DNA of 22,442 nucleotides, taken from positions 1-22,442 of the forward strand of contig JBOFRL010000070.1 in assembly GCA_051650965.1 (NCBI GenBank), read 5' to 3'. Numbering within the stretch: position 1 is the first letter of the stretch; every line of letters begins with the position of its first letter. The DNA comes from Enterovibrio sp051650965 (lineage in GTDB: Bacteria; Pseudomonadota; Gammaproteobacteria; Enterobacterales; Vibrionaceae). The notes beneath the pieces are model-generated. The model was given only the letters and a program-made list of their open reading frames with translations, did not search any database and had not been told where the DNA came from. Made by a program: the position numbers and the translations under genes. This document shows, one piece after another, positions 7,974-15,413 of this stretch.

Positions 7974-9542
7974 TTATTCTTGCGCCGCGCTTTCTTGAGC
8001 GGCGCTGTCTTGCATGGTCTGTACAAATCGCGCGATAAAGTCTTCGATAAGATCTTCAAGCACGATGATAGCGCTTGCGCCATCGTCCGGCGAAATATCA
8101 CGCGCTTGTAGCGCGCAGACTGCGGCGACAGTGAGGCTTGCGCCTGACGTGACGTGTTGCTCAACGGCTTCAATTGGCGCGCCTGTGAGCTCCGCTAAAA
8201 TAGTGCAGGCGCAGTGCTGCGCCCAAGAACATTCAGCTGTACCGTTTGGAAAATCAAAGCAATAGTCGCTGCCATCGTCTGCGAGCTGTAAATGTGGCGG
8301 TGTGGCAAGGGCGCGCGCTCCTTCAGGCTGTGGCATGGTGCCGGCGATAAAATGCTGGACAAACTGCTGCGCAAGCTCTCGAACATCAGGCAGCATTTGC
8401 GGTGGGTCAGGCCGCGTCGGACTTTGCAAAATCCGCTGCTCCTCTAATATCGATGTTATCACGCGCGTAATGTTTGCTTTGTCACAGACGAAGTGGCTTA
8501 CCCTCTCAACGGGGAGCTGCAGTAGCGCGGCTAAAATACGCTGTGCCCGCAGCTGTGCCTGTGCGGTGGCGGTGGTTGGCGTACTTTGGTATGGGAAATG
8601 GAAACGATATTGCAGATCCGTCGTCATCAGGTATAAAAAAGGGGCTGCTTCCTTAAAAGGCGACGGCAACGGAGGCGGTGGCTCATTAATCGCTGATGAT
8701 GCAATCGCTGACGCAGCGGCAAATTGCTGCGGATTTATGCGCTGCCAGCGCCTAGCAAAGCCTGTTGCTGAGTTTTGCTCATCAGAGAAACGCAGGCTAC
8801 GGGGTGGGGTGGAAGGTCGTCTAGCGGTGGGAGTATCCGAAGAAGCCGCGCTTGCATGGGCGCGTTGCGACGGCTGAGAGGCGCTAGGGGAAGCCGGCTT
8901 TGCCTCGCGGTTTGTTAAGGCGGGTGTAGCTTGCTTGGGCGCCGTAGGTTTTTGTGCTGGAAGCGTCGCCTCTGGCGTTGCAGGCTTGGCCGCAGCAGGC
9001 GCTGGTTGTCCGGCGCTGGTTGATACCGCTGGTCGCATTTTTGCCTGAGGATTTTCAGTTTGAGTGGCTTTGGCAGCATCAGATACAGGAACTGCTATTT
9101 GTGGAACAGGCGTTGGCGCTGCGTGCGGCGCGCGGGATAGCTGCGATCCGCGCAAAGATCTGGAGCGCGCACTATCCGCGTAAGGCGCGCTTAGCGGCTG
9201 CGGCGGGCTATTTTGTAGAGAGCTCAGGTAATGACGGTATAAAGGGGTGTTGCTTGATGGCCTTTGTCCCGCCATTGCATGGCGCAGCGTCTGCTGCGTC
9301 CGCTCGCTGCGTGATAGCAATCCGTGTAGTGAAAAGGGTTGCCGCCAAGGAAGAATGCGGCTTCTCTGCAAGGCTTGCACAACAATGCTGCGAGCGATGC
9401 GCGGTAGGTAATGTCGGGGCACTGCTGCGCTTTGGGGCGAAGAGTAGCAATTTAGCATCCTGCGCATGCGGGCGAAGCCGGTTGGCGAGTGATGCGCGCG
9501 CTGCTGATGGTAGCTATTTTCTAGTTTGAAAGATGGCCGCAT
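7974..9542 (-). CDS. Hypothetical Pro/Ala-rich protein with a duplicated C-terminal helical domain
   Basis: I do not recognise this 522-residue protein. Residues 1-300 are Arg/Ser/Gln-rich and then Pro/Ala/Ser/Thr-rich, without signal peptide or membrane segment, and probably disordered. Residues about 305-401 and 420-510 are two copies of one domain. YRFHFPYQST matches YCFDFPNGTA, and RILAALLQLPVERVSHFV matches TILAELTGAPIEAVEQHV. ELAQQFVQHFI matches DLIEDFIARFV. TGFAR occurs at 21-25 and 260-264. The ATG at 9540-9542 lacks a strong Shine-Dalgarno; other in-frame ATGs downstream have none better. A candidate promoter lies upstream. The domain recurs once in the next minus-strand gene, which argues that both are real coding sequences. 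A disordered N-terminus with a compact repeat domain could suit a scaffold or secreted factor, but that is speculation. Confidence 0.75.
   Translation of the reverse strand: MRPSFKLENSYHQQRAHHSPTGFARMRRMLNCYSSPQSAAVPRHYLPRIARSIVVQALQRSRILPWRQPFSLHGLLSRSERTQQTLRHAMAGQRPSSNTPLYRHYLSSLQNSPPQPLSAPYADSARSRSLRGSQLSRAPHAAPTPVPQIAVPVSDAAKATQTENPQAKMRPAVSTSAGQPAPAAAKPATPEATLPAQKPTAPKQATPALTNREAKPASPSASQPSQRAHASAASSDTPTARRPSTPPRSLRFSDEQNSATGFARRWQRINPQQFAAASAIASSAINEPPPPLPSPFKEAAPFLYLMTTDLQYRFHFPYQSTPTTATAQAQLRAQRILAALLQLPVERVSHFVCDKANITRVITSILEEQRILQSPTRPDPPQMLPDVRELAQQFVQHFIAGTMPQPEGARALATPPHLQLADDGSDYCFDFPNGTAECSWAQHCACTILAELTGAPIEAVEQHVTSGASLTVAAVCALQARDISPDDGASAIIVLEDLIEDFIARFVQTMQDSAAQESAAQE
8013..8630 (-). 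repeat. Two tandem copies of a ~95-residue domain within the Pro/Ala-rich protein
   Basis: The first copy covers about residues 305-401 (8340-8630) and the second about 420-510 (8013-8285), separated by a short linker. Aligned anchor positions are Phe314/Phe429, Pro317/Pro432, Leu337/Leu449, Pro344/Pro456, Val348/Val460, Phe394/Phe502 and Phe398/Phe506. The spacing drifts from 115 to 108 residues, so small indels have accumulated. The copies are diverged, indicating an old duplication rather than recent slippage. Confidence 0.7.
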
Positions 9543-9948
9543 AATAATGAGTTGAAATTGCCAGTGCCAAAGCTGTCTAATTTTACTGACTAAATTGTTG
9601 GCGTGTAAGGGAATTTTTCATTATATGCATGAAGAGCAGATTGTATAGCTTTTTGCTGTAGTGCTATTTGTTGAGTTTTATTGGATTGCTGCGACTATGT
9701 TTGAGCAAGATATGTGGAGCTTATTTCGTAGAGCTGTCACTGTAAAAGCGTTTAGGTGCAAGACTTAGCACATCCTTGTGTTAAGTTTTGCTTTGAGAGC
9801 AATCGCAGCAGGTCGTTTGTCTGCATTTTAGTTTTTGCTGCTTGCGATCACCTTTTATTGCTAGGTTGCAGTAAATTATTGGCTATTACTGCTCATCATA
9901 TTTGCTTTTGGAACTTTCTACTGGTTCCAATGATTGTGTCTGTGTCGG
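9543..9948. other. AT-rich gap between the two Pro-rich genes
   Basis: About 400 bp with no convincing coding sequence. It contains the candidate minus-strand promoter at 9620-9647 and the region after the stop of the frameshifted second gene. The short plus-strand open frames here have no recognisable features. No clear terminator hairpin with a T-tract was found on the minus strand after 9949. Confidence 0.5.
9620..9647 (-). promoter_or_regulatory. Candidate sigma-70 promoter for the Pro/Ala-rich gene
   Basis: On the minus strand a perfect -10 hexamer TATAAT (9620-9625) is preceded, after 16 bp, by TATACA (9642-9647), four matches to the -35 consensus. Transcription would begin near 9612, leaving a leader of about 70 nt before the ATG at 9542. 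The region is AT-rich, so a chance match is possible. Confidence 0.35.
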
Positions 9949-11084
9949 TTATTGCTCTTTTTGCTCAGTCTTAGGATCTTCCTCTGAGGATGTGGTAGAG
10001 CTGTCTACAGCGCCAGTTGCTGAAGTTTTACTTTGGGAGAAAATGAGCGAAGGTTTTAGAGTTGCCTTCGAGGCACCAACTTTCTCTTCCTTCTCTTTTG
10101 AGTCTGTTGGTTGCGTTGTTGTAGAATCTTTCCCTTGATCTTGAGTGCTATCGTCTTCTGCATTTTCGACAGTTATAGCTATAGCTGCGCTAGCTCCCCC
10201 CGCTCCAGGACTAGGGGCGCCACCAGGCCCCGGTCCAGGGCCTGGCTCGTGACCTTTTTGAGGTACACCATCCTCCACAATGTAAAATCTTTCTTTGTAG
10301 CTTGAACAGCATTAACAATGCGTCGCACCATCGGTACCATAGCAAGAAGGTTGGGGACTGGCAGACCTTCTGCGGTTAGTACAGCAGTTAAGAGCTCCCT
10401 GACTTCTGATTCCCCTGCTGGAATATGTGGTAGAACCCTATCTACATGCACTCTTGTTTCGGTAGAGATAGCCTCCGCAACAGAGAGTCTCGGGTCACCT
10501 CTGTTGTCAAGCGTGTCTGCTCCAATATCGAGTACTGTTGTGACTATGATACTTTGCTCGAGTGTTAGAACTCTTGGCGCTGCAGGGATCACTGGTCGTG
10601 GTTGATCGAAATTTACGCGTTCATAACCAGGATGGCGCGGTGCTACAGGGACATCTCCTCTTGAAGCATAGTGAGTCATCGAGAGTACGACTGGCGGCTG
10701 AGGTGTGGGAGGCTCAGGGGGCGTGTATAAAAATACAGGCCGATGCACCGATGGTGCGTAAGGCTGGTAAGTAGGCTGGTATACAGATGAAGTATAAGGC
10801 GGCGTGTACGGTTGTGCGTAAGACGGTGCGTAAGACGGAGCGTAAGGCTGTGTTGGATAAAGTGGGCGTGTTAGTGCTTGCGTTCTTACCGCTCGTTGAG
10901 CTTCTCTAGCTTCTAGGAGTGCTGCGAGATGTGATTGTGGCCGTCTCGGTTGCGTGTCTGGATAGAGTGAGGAGCTTTGCACTGATGAAAAAGGCAAGCC
11001 GCTGCTCATTCGTGTGTTTGTTTGTCTTGCTGGCGTATTGCTCGTTGCGCTGTAGGTCGGATATCTAGAAGAAAATGGGTGCAT
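9949..11084 (-). pseudogene. Hypothetical Tyr/Pro-rich paralogue, probably frameshifted near its 3' third
   Basis: The main frame (10179-11084, 301 residues) starts at an ATG with GGAG eight bases upstream (11093-11096). Residues 1-70 are Ser/Thr/Arg-rich, 73-119 are Tyr-Pro repeats such as YAPSYAPSYAQPY, and 120-172 are Pro-rich. Residues about 173-262 hold one copy of the helical domain seen twice in the neighbouring 522-residue protein: HVDRVLPHI, then VRELLTAVLTAEGL, then MVPMVRRIVNAV. After about residue 264 the frame turns into unlikely sequence and stops at 10179. The -1 frame, open from 10311, continues as IVEDGVPQKGHEPGPGPGPG and then a Ser/Thr/Glu/Lys-rich tail to a stop at 9949. 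Joining the two frames near 10285-10311 gives a protein of about 375 residues. The break could be a mutation, a sequencing error, or an unusual natural shift; no canonical slippery heptamer is visible. Confidence 0.6.
10728..10868 (-). repeat. Tyr-Pro-rich repeat tract with imperfect 12-bp tandem units
   Basis: Residues 73-119 of the Tyr/Pro-rich protein are built from units such as YAPS, YAQP, YTPP and YQPT. At the DNA level 10806-10850 contains near-identical 12-bp units (plus strand GCGTAAGACGGT/A and variants), so the tract is likely to vary in length by slippage. Confidence 0.75.
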
Positions 11085-11557
11085 TATATAAACTCCAATA
11101 ATGGGGCACGACTTTTAATAACGTAAAATATTCATTATGCAAATAGAGTTATTTTTATTTGTGAATATGAATTTTATTAAATTTGCATTTTTGTAAGCTT
11201 CATTGTTATTAATAAATATGTTTAATGGTTAATGGCAATAGTGTGGTAAATGTTATTTTTAATTAAAAAATATCTGAAAGCAGTTAGTTTTGCTAATCGT
11301 GTAAGGCGTTAATATTTTAACTCACAGTAATAATTAAATATGATAAATGTTTATATTCTACGATATTATAAGTGTTGCCACGATGCCAATCTGTTATAAC
11401 CAAATTATTGTGGTTTTTATTTTATTTCATTTTTTAAAGGTAAAGATAATAATTAATTTCATTAAAAGGAGTGGGGTTAATTATGATGGATGATGTTTGC
11501 AGGCTGATATTTTGCTCAGCCTGTTGTGTCGCGTGCGCGGCCATTTGCTCGTCACGC
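11085..11557. other. Very AT-rich intergenic region
   Basis: About 470 bp between the minus-strand tyrA remnant and the Tyr/Pro-rich gene, mostly runs of A and T (11100-11470). It must hold the promoter of the Tyr/Pro-rich gene, but the base composition makes any -10/-35 match uninformative. Near its right end is an inverted repeat (11500-11523) just beyond the tyrA stop, and a possible 29-codon plus-strand frame at 11483. Such AT-rich stretches are often bound by H-NS-like proteins in this class; that is inference only. Confidence 0.5.
11500..11523 (-). repeat. Inverted repeat 3' of tyrA
   Basis: CAGGCTGA (11500-11507) pairs exactly with TCAGCCTG (11516-11523) around an 8-nt loop. On the minus strand it comes 34 bp after the tyrA stop codon, where the ygfB-ubiH-ubiI-tyrA transcript would end. 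There is no T-tract, so it may be an RNA 3'-end stabilising hairpin rather than a full intrinsic terminator. Confidence 0.5.
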
Positions 11558-12310
11558 CTACTGCTGCGCTAAGGTGTCAAGCTGCGCCATGGTTATGGGC
11601 AAAAGCTCTGCGCCCCACAACGAAAGCTGCTCGAAAATCCAGTGCTCTTGCTGAGGAAAACCGCTGGCGCACATGGCAATGCGCTGTTTGACTAAGTGCT
11701 TGGCTGGCTGCGTGAAAAGAGGCAGCAGCGCTAGCAGCGGCCCGAGGTGCGTTTGTGACATTTTGTTCATGGCGGCCTGTGTTGGGCTCAGCAAGATCAG
11801 CACGCAATCTGCTGGCAGCGGCGCAAGCTGCGCGCCAAGCGCCGCTGTATCGTTTGGCATATGAGTGAGCAGCACAATTTTTGCCTGCGCGAGTCGCTGC
11901 TGCGCCGGCGCACTCTCAAGCTGCGCCATAGAAAAGGTGCTGGTTGGATACCCAGAATTTGCAAACAGTTTGCTAAAAAGCGCCGTCATGCTGCAAGGCT
12001 CGCCGAGCAACACCACGTCAACCGGCGCGGGCGCAAGGCAGGCGAAACCGGCGTCGGTTTCATTGAGGTAGGACTCTTCGATGATGCGCCGCAGCAGATC
12101 TTCAATCAGATCAGGGCTGATCCCACATTGCGCGGCTTGCAAGCGCCGTTTGTCGAGGATGTCACGCTCACGCTGCGCAGCATAGATCGGCAGCCCGAGC
12201 CGCTTTTTGATATGCCCAATCTCACAAACTTTTTGTGCGCGCTGCGCGAGCAAGGTAATAAGCTGTTGATCAAGCTCATCTATTTGCATTCGTAATTGGG
12301 TCAATGACAT
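11558..12310 (-). CDS. tyrA: Truncated TyrA: intact chorismate mutase domain, degenerate prephenate dehydrogenase domain
   Basis: The 250-residue product aligns with the first two thirds of the E. coli T-protein (373 residues). Residues 1-90 form an AroQ-type chorismate mutase domain, with the active-site residues Arg7, Arg24, Lys35, Arg47 and Glu48 in place. Residues 97-240 follow the dehydrogenase region, but the NAD-binding loop GGGGQMG is replaced by LGEPCSM and the catalytic His of LHPMFG is Leu196 in LLPLFT. The frame ends just before the conserved HDQNMA segment, so the C-terminal domain is missing. I chose the ATG at 12308-12310, which matches the start of E. coli TyrA; a TTG ten codons upstream is possible. 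It follows ubiI by about 40 bp. Chorismate mutase activity is plausible; prephenate dehydrogenase activity is not. Confidence 0.8.
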   Translation of the reverse strand: MSLTQLRMQIDELDQQLITLLAQRAQKVCEIGHIKKRLGLPIYAAQRERDILDKRRLQAAQCGISPDLIEDLLRRIIEESYLNETDAGFACLAPAPVDVVLLGEPCSMTALFSKLFANSGYPTSTFSMAQLESAPAQQRLAQAKIVLLTHMPNDTAALGAQLAPLPADCVLILLSPTQAAMNKMSQTHLGPLLALLPLFTQPAKHLVKQRIAMCASGFPQQEHWIFEQLSLWGAELLPITMAQLDTLAQQ

Positions 12311-12349
12311 GCGATGGTCCGGCTGTGTAATTTTTAGCAAAAATAGGTG

Positions 12350-13588
12350 TTAAACAAGCGTTGATGAAACATGTTCATCCTGCGCTAGCAGCGGCAACTC
12401 ACCGCACAGTCCAAGTGCCTGTTGCATCAGCTTTTCTTTGACAAACGGCAACTTATCGGTAGCTAACAGCCCCACGCCGCGTAGCAATTTTTTGCCGGCG
12501 CTATCGCCTTGAAATAAAAGGTGAAAGCCTTGCATGGCCGCTATCATCTGCGCGCTTTGTGTTTTGCGCCAGCGCTCAAAATAGCGCAGCGAAGTCTTTG
12601 CGCCAAAATCTTTATGTTGCGCATGCAGCCGCAGTAACTCTTGCGCGAGCGCGGCGGCATCTTGCAGACCTAAATTGACGCCTTGTCCCGCTAGTGGGTG
12701 GATAGTGTGAGCGGCGTCGCCGATCAATGCAATGCGCGGCGCGACAAACTGCTGCGCATACCGCATCTTTAGCGCGACACTGGCAGGCTGGCTGTGCAGC
12801 TGGCACACGCCGAGGCGCGTATCGAAGGCAACGGTCAGCGCTTTATTGAAATCGGCGGCGTCCATCTGCAGCAGCTGATCGGCTTGCACATGCGGCAACG
12901 ACCAAACAATAGAGCACAGGTGGCTATCTGCGAGCGGCAAGAACGCGAGCGGGCCGCGCGGGGTGAAAATTTGCCGCGCGATATTGTAATGTGGCTGCTG
13001 CGTCTGCACGGTGGCGATCAGCGCTTTTTGCTCGAGATCCCACTGCGTGAGCGGGATCTGCGCTTGCTTGCGCAGCCACGAGTTTGCGCCGTCAGCGCCA
13101 ACCACTAATTTGGCACACAGCGTCGCGCCCGAATTTAGCGTCAGCCAAGCTTCATGCTCGCGCACCAGCAGATCTTGCGCGGCGTCAGGGCAGAGCAGGC
13201 GCACATTGGCAAAATTGGCCAGTCTTTCAAGCAGCGCTTGTTTTAAAACAGTATTTTCTACAACGTAGCCGAGGTTGCTTTCGCCAATCGCCTGCGCGTG
13301 AAAGTCAATTTGCGCAAAACTGTCTTGTTCCCAAACATGGATCTGCGAAAAGGAGGCAAGGCGCTGCGCCGGCAAGTTTTGCCAAGCGCCCACACGCGTC
13401 AAAATGCGTTCGCTCGCGCGATTGATGGCGCAGACGTGAATGTCAGGTGGGGCATCTGGAGCTAAAGGCGAATGCAATTGCGGTTCAATAACAACGACTT
13501 GCAATGAGCTTTCGGCGAGGGCCGCGGCAAGCGCAAGACCGACCATGCCTGCGCCGAGGATCACAACGTCGGCATTGATGATTTTCAT
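12350..13588 (-). CDS. ubiI: Ubiquinone-synthesis FAD monooxygenase UbiI (VisC)
   Basis: UbiI hydroxylates C5 of the ubiquinone ring. The 412-residue protein (E. coli 400) has the dinucleotide-binding GAGMVG (12-17), the DG motif VVGADGANSWLR in the middle and the second FAD motif GDAAHTIHPLAGQGVNLGLQD near residue 300. Its ATG lies three bases after the ubiH stop, implying coupled translation, as in the E. coli ubiH-visC pair. Assignment as UbiI rather than another UbiH/F/I paralogue rests mainly on gene order. Confidence 0.92.
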   Translation of the reverse strand: MKIINADVVILGAGMVGLALAAALAESSLQVVVIEPQLHSPLAPDAPPDIHVCAINRASERILTRVGAWQNLPAQRLASFSQIHVWEQDSFAQIDFHAQAIGESNLGYVVENTVLKQALLERLANFANVRLLCPDAAQDLLVREHEAWLTLNSGATLCAKLVVGADGANSWLRKQAQIPLTQWDLEQKALIATVQTQQPHYNIARQIFTPRGPLAFLPLADSHLCSIVWSLPHVQADQLLQMDAADFNKALTVAFDTRLGVCQLHSQPASVALKMRYAQQFVAPRIALIGDAAHTIHPLAGQGVNLGLQDAAALAQELLRLHAQHKDFGAKTSLRYFERWRKTQSAQMIAAMQGFHLLFQGDSAGKKLLRGVGLLATDKLPFVKEKLMQQALGLCGELPLLAQDEHVSSTLV

Positions 13589-13591
13589 GTA

Positions 13592-14860
13592 TTAATCCAC
13601 CTTTAGCTCAAAAAGCACGCCCAGCGTTGTGCGGCGTAGCGGTGCAAACAGCTGCTCATTGTGCGACATCGTCAGCAGCGCCGCATTGCGCGCTAAACCT
13701 AGCAGCGGTGCAGAGTTAGAAAAGCCGTAAACCAATGAGCTTATCAGGCACATTACGGCTTGTCTATCGGCATGGCGCTTGTGCAGGTAAGCTTGCAGCA
13801 GGCGCATGCTGGTAAAATCTTGCTGCGCATTTTTGGCCGCGGCAATGCATTTTGCCAGCGTCACCACGTCGCGCAGCGCGAGGTTAAAGCCTTGTCCTGC
13901 AACAGGATGGAGCGTTTGCGCGGCATTTCCGACCGCGACAAAGCGGTGATTGACAAGGTGCTCGGCCTGCGAAAGCGCCAGCGGATAGCTCGCGCGTTTG
14001 CTTGCAGACAAAAATCGGCCAAGGCGCCAGCCAAACGCTTGCTGCAAGGCGTGCAAAAAATCGGCGTCGGGCATGGCGAGTAGCGCTGTCGCCTGCGCGG
14101 CGGTGGTGCACCACACCAGCGAGGCTTGCTGATCTTGTAGCGGCAGCAGCGCGAGCGGGCCATCGGACGTGAAGCGCTCAAACGCATGCCCTTGATGCGC
14201 AAGCTGCGTCTGCACGTTAGCGATGATGGCAACTTGTTTAAAATCATGCTGTTGGCGCGCAATGCCTTGGAGGCGCAGGCTGTCGGACGCGGCGCCATCG
14301 GCTGCGACAAAAAGCGCGGCTTTTAACACGATATTGGAGCTGAGCGTGACGTAGTGGCACGCTTTGGTGCGCTTGATGGCGGTGATCTTGTCTTGCTCAA
14401 ACAGCGTAATGGTCGGATCGCGCTGCATTTTTTCATGCAGGATGGCGCTAGCGCTGCCGATTGACAGCACTTGTCCAAAATAGGGCAGATGCTGCTCCTT
14501 CGCGCAAAAGCTCGCCATGCCAAAGCGGCGCTGCTCGCTCACGTGGATGGTTTTGATCGCGGTGGCTAAAGGGGCGAGTGGCTGCCACAAGTCAAGCGCG
14601 GCAAGCTCCTGACAGCTGCCGAGCGCCAGCGCGATGCTTCTTGGGTCTTGCGCGAGCTGTTCGCTAGCGCTGCCCTCAATCACCGCGATCGCAAGTTTGC
14701 CGTGGGTGAGCTTTGAGAGCGCGAGCGCGAGTGTCGCGCCGGTCATTGCGCCGCCTGCGATCACCACGTCAAAATGGGGAACGATAGCGGCTGCCGTGTG
14801 ACTTACCGCCTCTGACGAGTTAAGTGACGGGCTGAGTGACGGGTTAAGACGATGCGCCAT
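13592..14860 (-). CDS. ubiH: Ubiquinone-synthesis FAD monooxygenase UbiH
   Basis: UbiH carries out the C1 hydroxylation in ubiquinone synthesis. I take the ATG at 14858-14860, one base after the ygfB stop (422 residues; E. coli 392). The frame is open to an ATG at 14905 that would overlap ygfB by 44 bp and is less likely. Motifs are GGAMTG (36-41), the FVAADGAASDSLR DG motif and VGNAAQTLHPVAGQGFNLALRD. The last has Asn-Ala where the family usually has Asp-Ala, as E. coli UbiH also does to my recollection. The first 27 residues are a Ser/Pro-containing extension that the family usually lacks. pepP, normally next to ubiH, is absent. Confidence 0.92.
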   Translation of the reverse strand: MAHRLNPSLSPSLNSSEAVSHTAAAIVPHFDVVIAGGAMTGATLALALSKLTHGKLAIAVIEGSASEQLAQDPRSIALALGSCQELAALDLWQPLAPLATAIKTIHVSEQRRFGMASFCAKEQHLPYFGQVLSIGSASAILHEKMQRDPTITLFEQDKITAIKRTKACHYVTLSSNIVLKAALFVAADGAASDSLRLQGIARQQHDFKQVAIIANVQTQLAHQGHAFERFTSDGPLALLPLQDQQASLVWCTTAAQATALLAMPDADFLHALQQAFGWRLGRFLSASKRASYPLALSQAEHLVNHRFVAVGNAAQTLHPVAGQGFNLALRDVVTLAKCIAAAKNAQQDFTSMRLLQAYLHKRHADRQAVMCLISSLVYGFSNSAPLLGLARNAALLTMSHNEQLFAPLRRTTLGVLFELKVD

Positions 14861-14861
14861 G

Positions 14862-15413
14862 TTATTCAGTCGTCGGCGCGGGCGCTTGCTTTGGACAATC
14901 GACATGCAAGGTGAGCACGCAAATTTTCACATGCTCTACGATCTGCTCAAACAGCGCGGCTTGCTCTTGTTCATCCTCATCTTCATCCACGGCTAACTGC
15001 GCAATTTGCCCCAGATCGGCCAGCGCTTCTTTGCCCTCTTGGCTTAGCTTGATGGCGCTTGCGGTTAAGCCAAAGCCTGCTAAAAAAGCGCTCACCCACT
15101 CACTAAGGGCGCCGGCACGCTCGGTGAGCGCGGCATTTTCGTCTGCCGTTAGCAGCGCGAAGGTAAAATCGCTACTGTCTAACGCGCTAGCGGTGTGCTC
15201 AAACAGCTGCGTGGCAATTGCGGCGCTACTTTTTGGCAGCGCTGTATTTTGATTGCAGTGATCGGCGAGCAGCAGCTGTGCGTCGGCGGCGGACGTATTG
15301 GTGCAGGCAAATCCGCTCAGCAAGCCATGCAACTCGGCGCAAGACGTGGCCAGTTTGTCAGTTTTTAATGTTGAATTAATCAGTTGAATGTCGAATAACG
15401 CGCTGTAAGTCAC
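14862..15413 (-). CDS. ygfB: YgfB/UPF0149 family protein
   Basis: This all-helical cytosolic family is common in gammaproteobacteria; in Pseudomonas a YgfB homologue has been linked to repression of an antibiotic-resistance/pyocin regulator, but a general role is unclear. The 183-residue product (E. coli 192) has the AELHGLLSGFAC motif, the EWVSAFLAGFGLT helix and the acidic segment AQLAVDEDEDEQEQ with EQIVEHVKICVLTLH. It starts at GTG (15411-15413) with an AGAGGA ribosome site eight bases upstream. It is the first gene of the ygfB-ubiH-ubiI-tyrA cluster and lies divergent from zapA. Confidence 0.93.
   Translation of the reverse strand: MTYSALFDIQLINSTLKTDKLATSCAELHGLLSGFACTNTSAADAQLLLADHCNQNTALPKSSAAIATQLFEHTASALDSSDFTFALLTADENAALTERAGALSEWVSAFLAGFGLTASAIKLSQEGKEALADLGQIAQLAVDEDEDEQEQAALFEQIVEHVKICVLTLHVDCPKQAPAPTTE

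Noticed and set aside
8302..9529. Long plus-strand open frames (8302-8877 and 8954-9529, each 191 codons) opposite the Pro/Ala-rich gene
   Set aside because: They show irregular Cys/Trp/Arg-rich composition typical of antisense reading, no ribosome sites and no motifs, while the minus-strand frame contains an aligned internal repeat.
9756..10138. Plus-strand frames at 9756-9974 and 9902-10138
   Set aside because: They are antisense to or just beyond the frameshifted Tyr/Pro-rich gene, lack ribosome sites and have no recognisable features.
10285..10311. Programmed -1 frameshift site
   Set aside because: No X-XXY-YYZ heptamer in the zero frame; an ordinary indel or sequencing error is simpler unless conservation shows otherwise.
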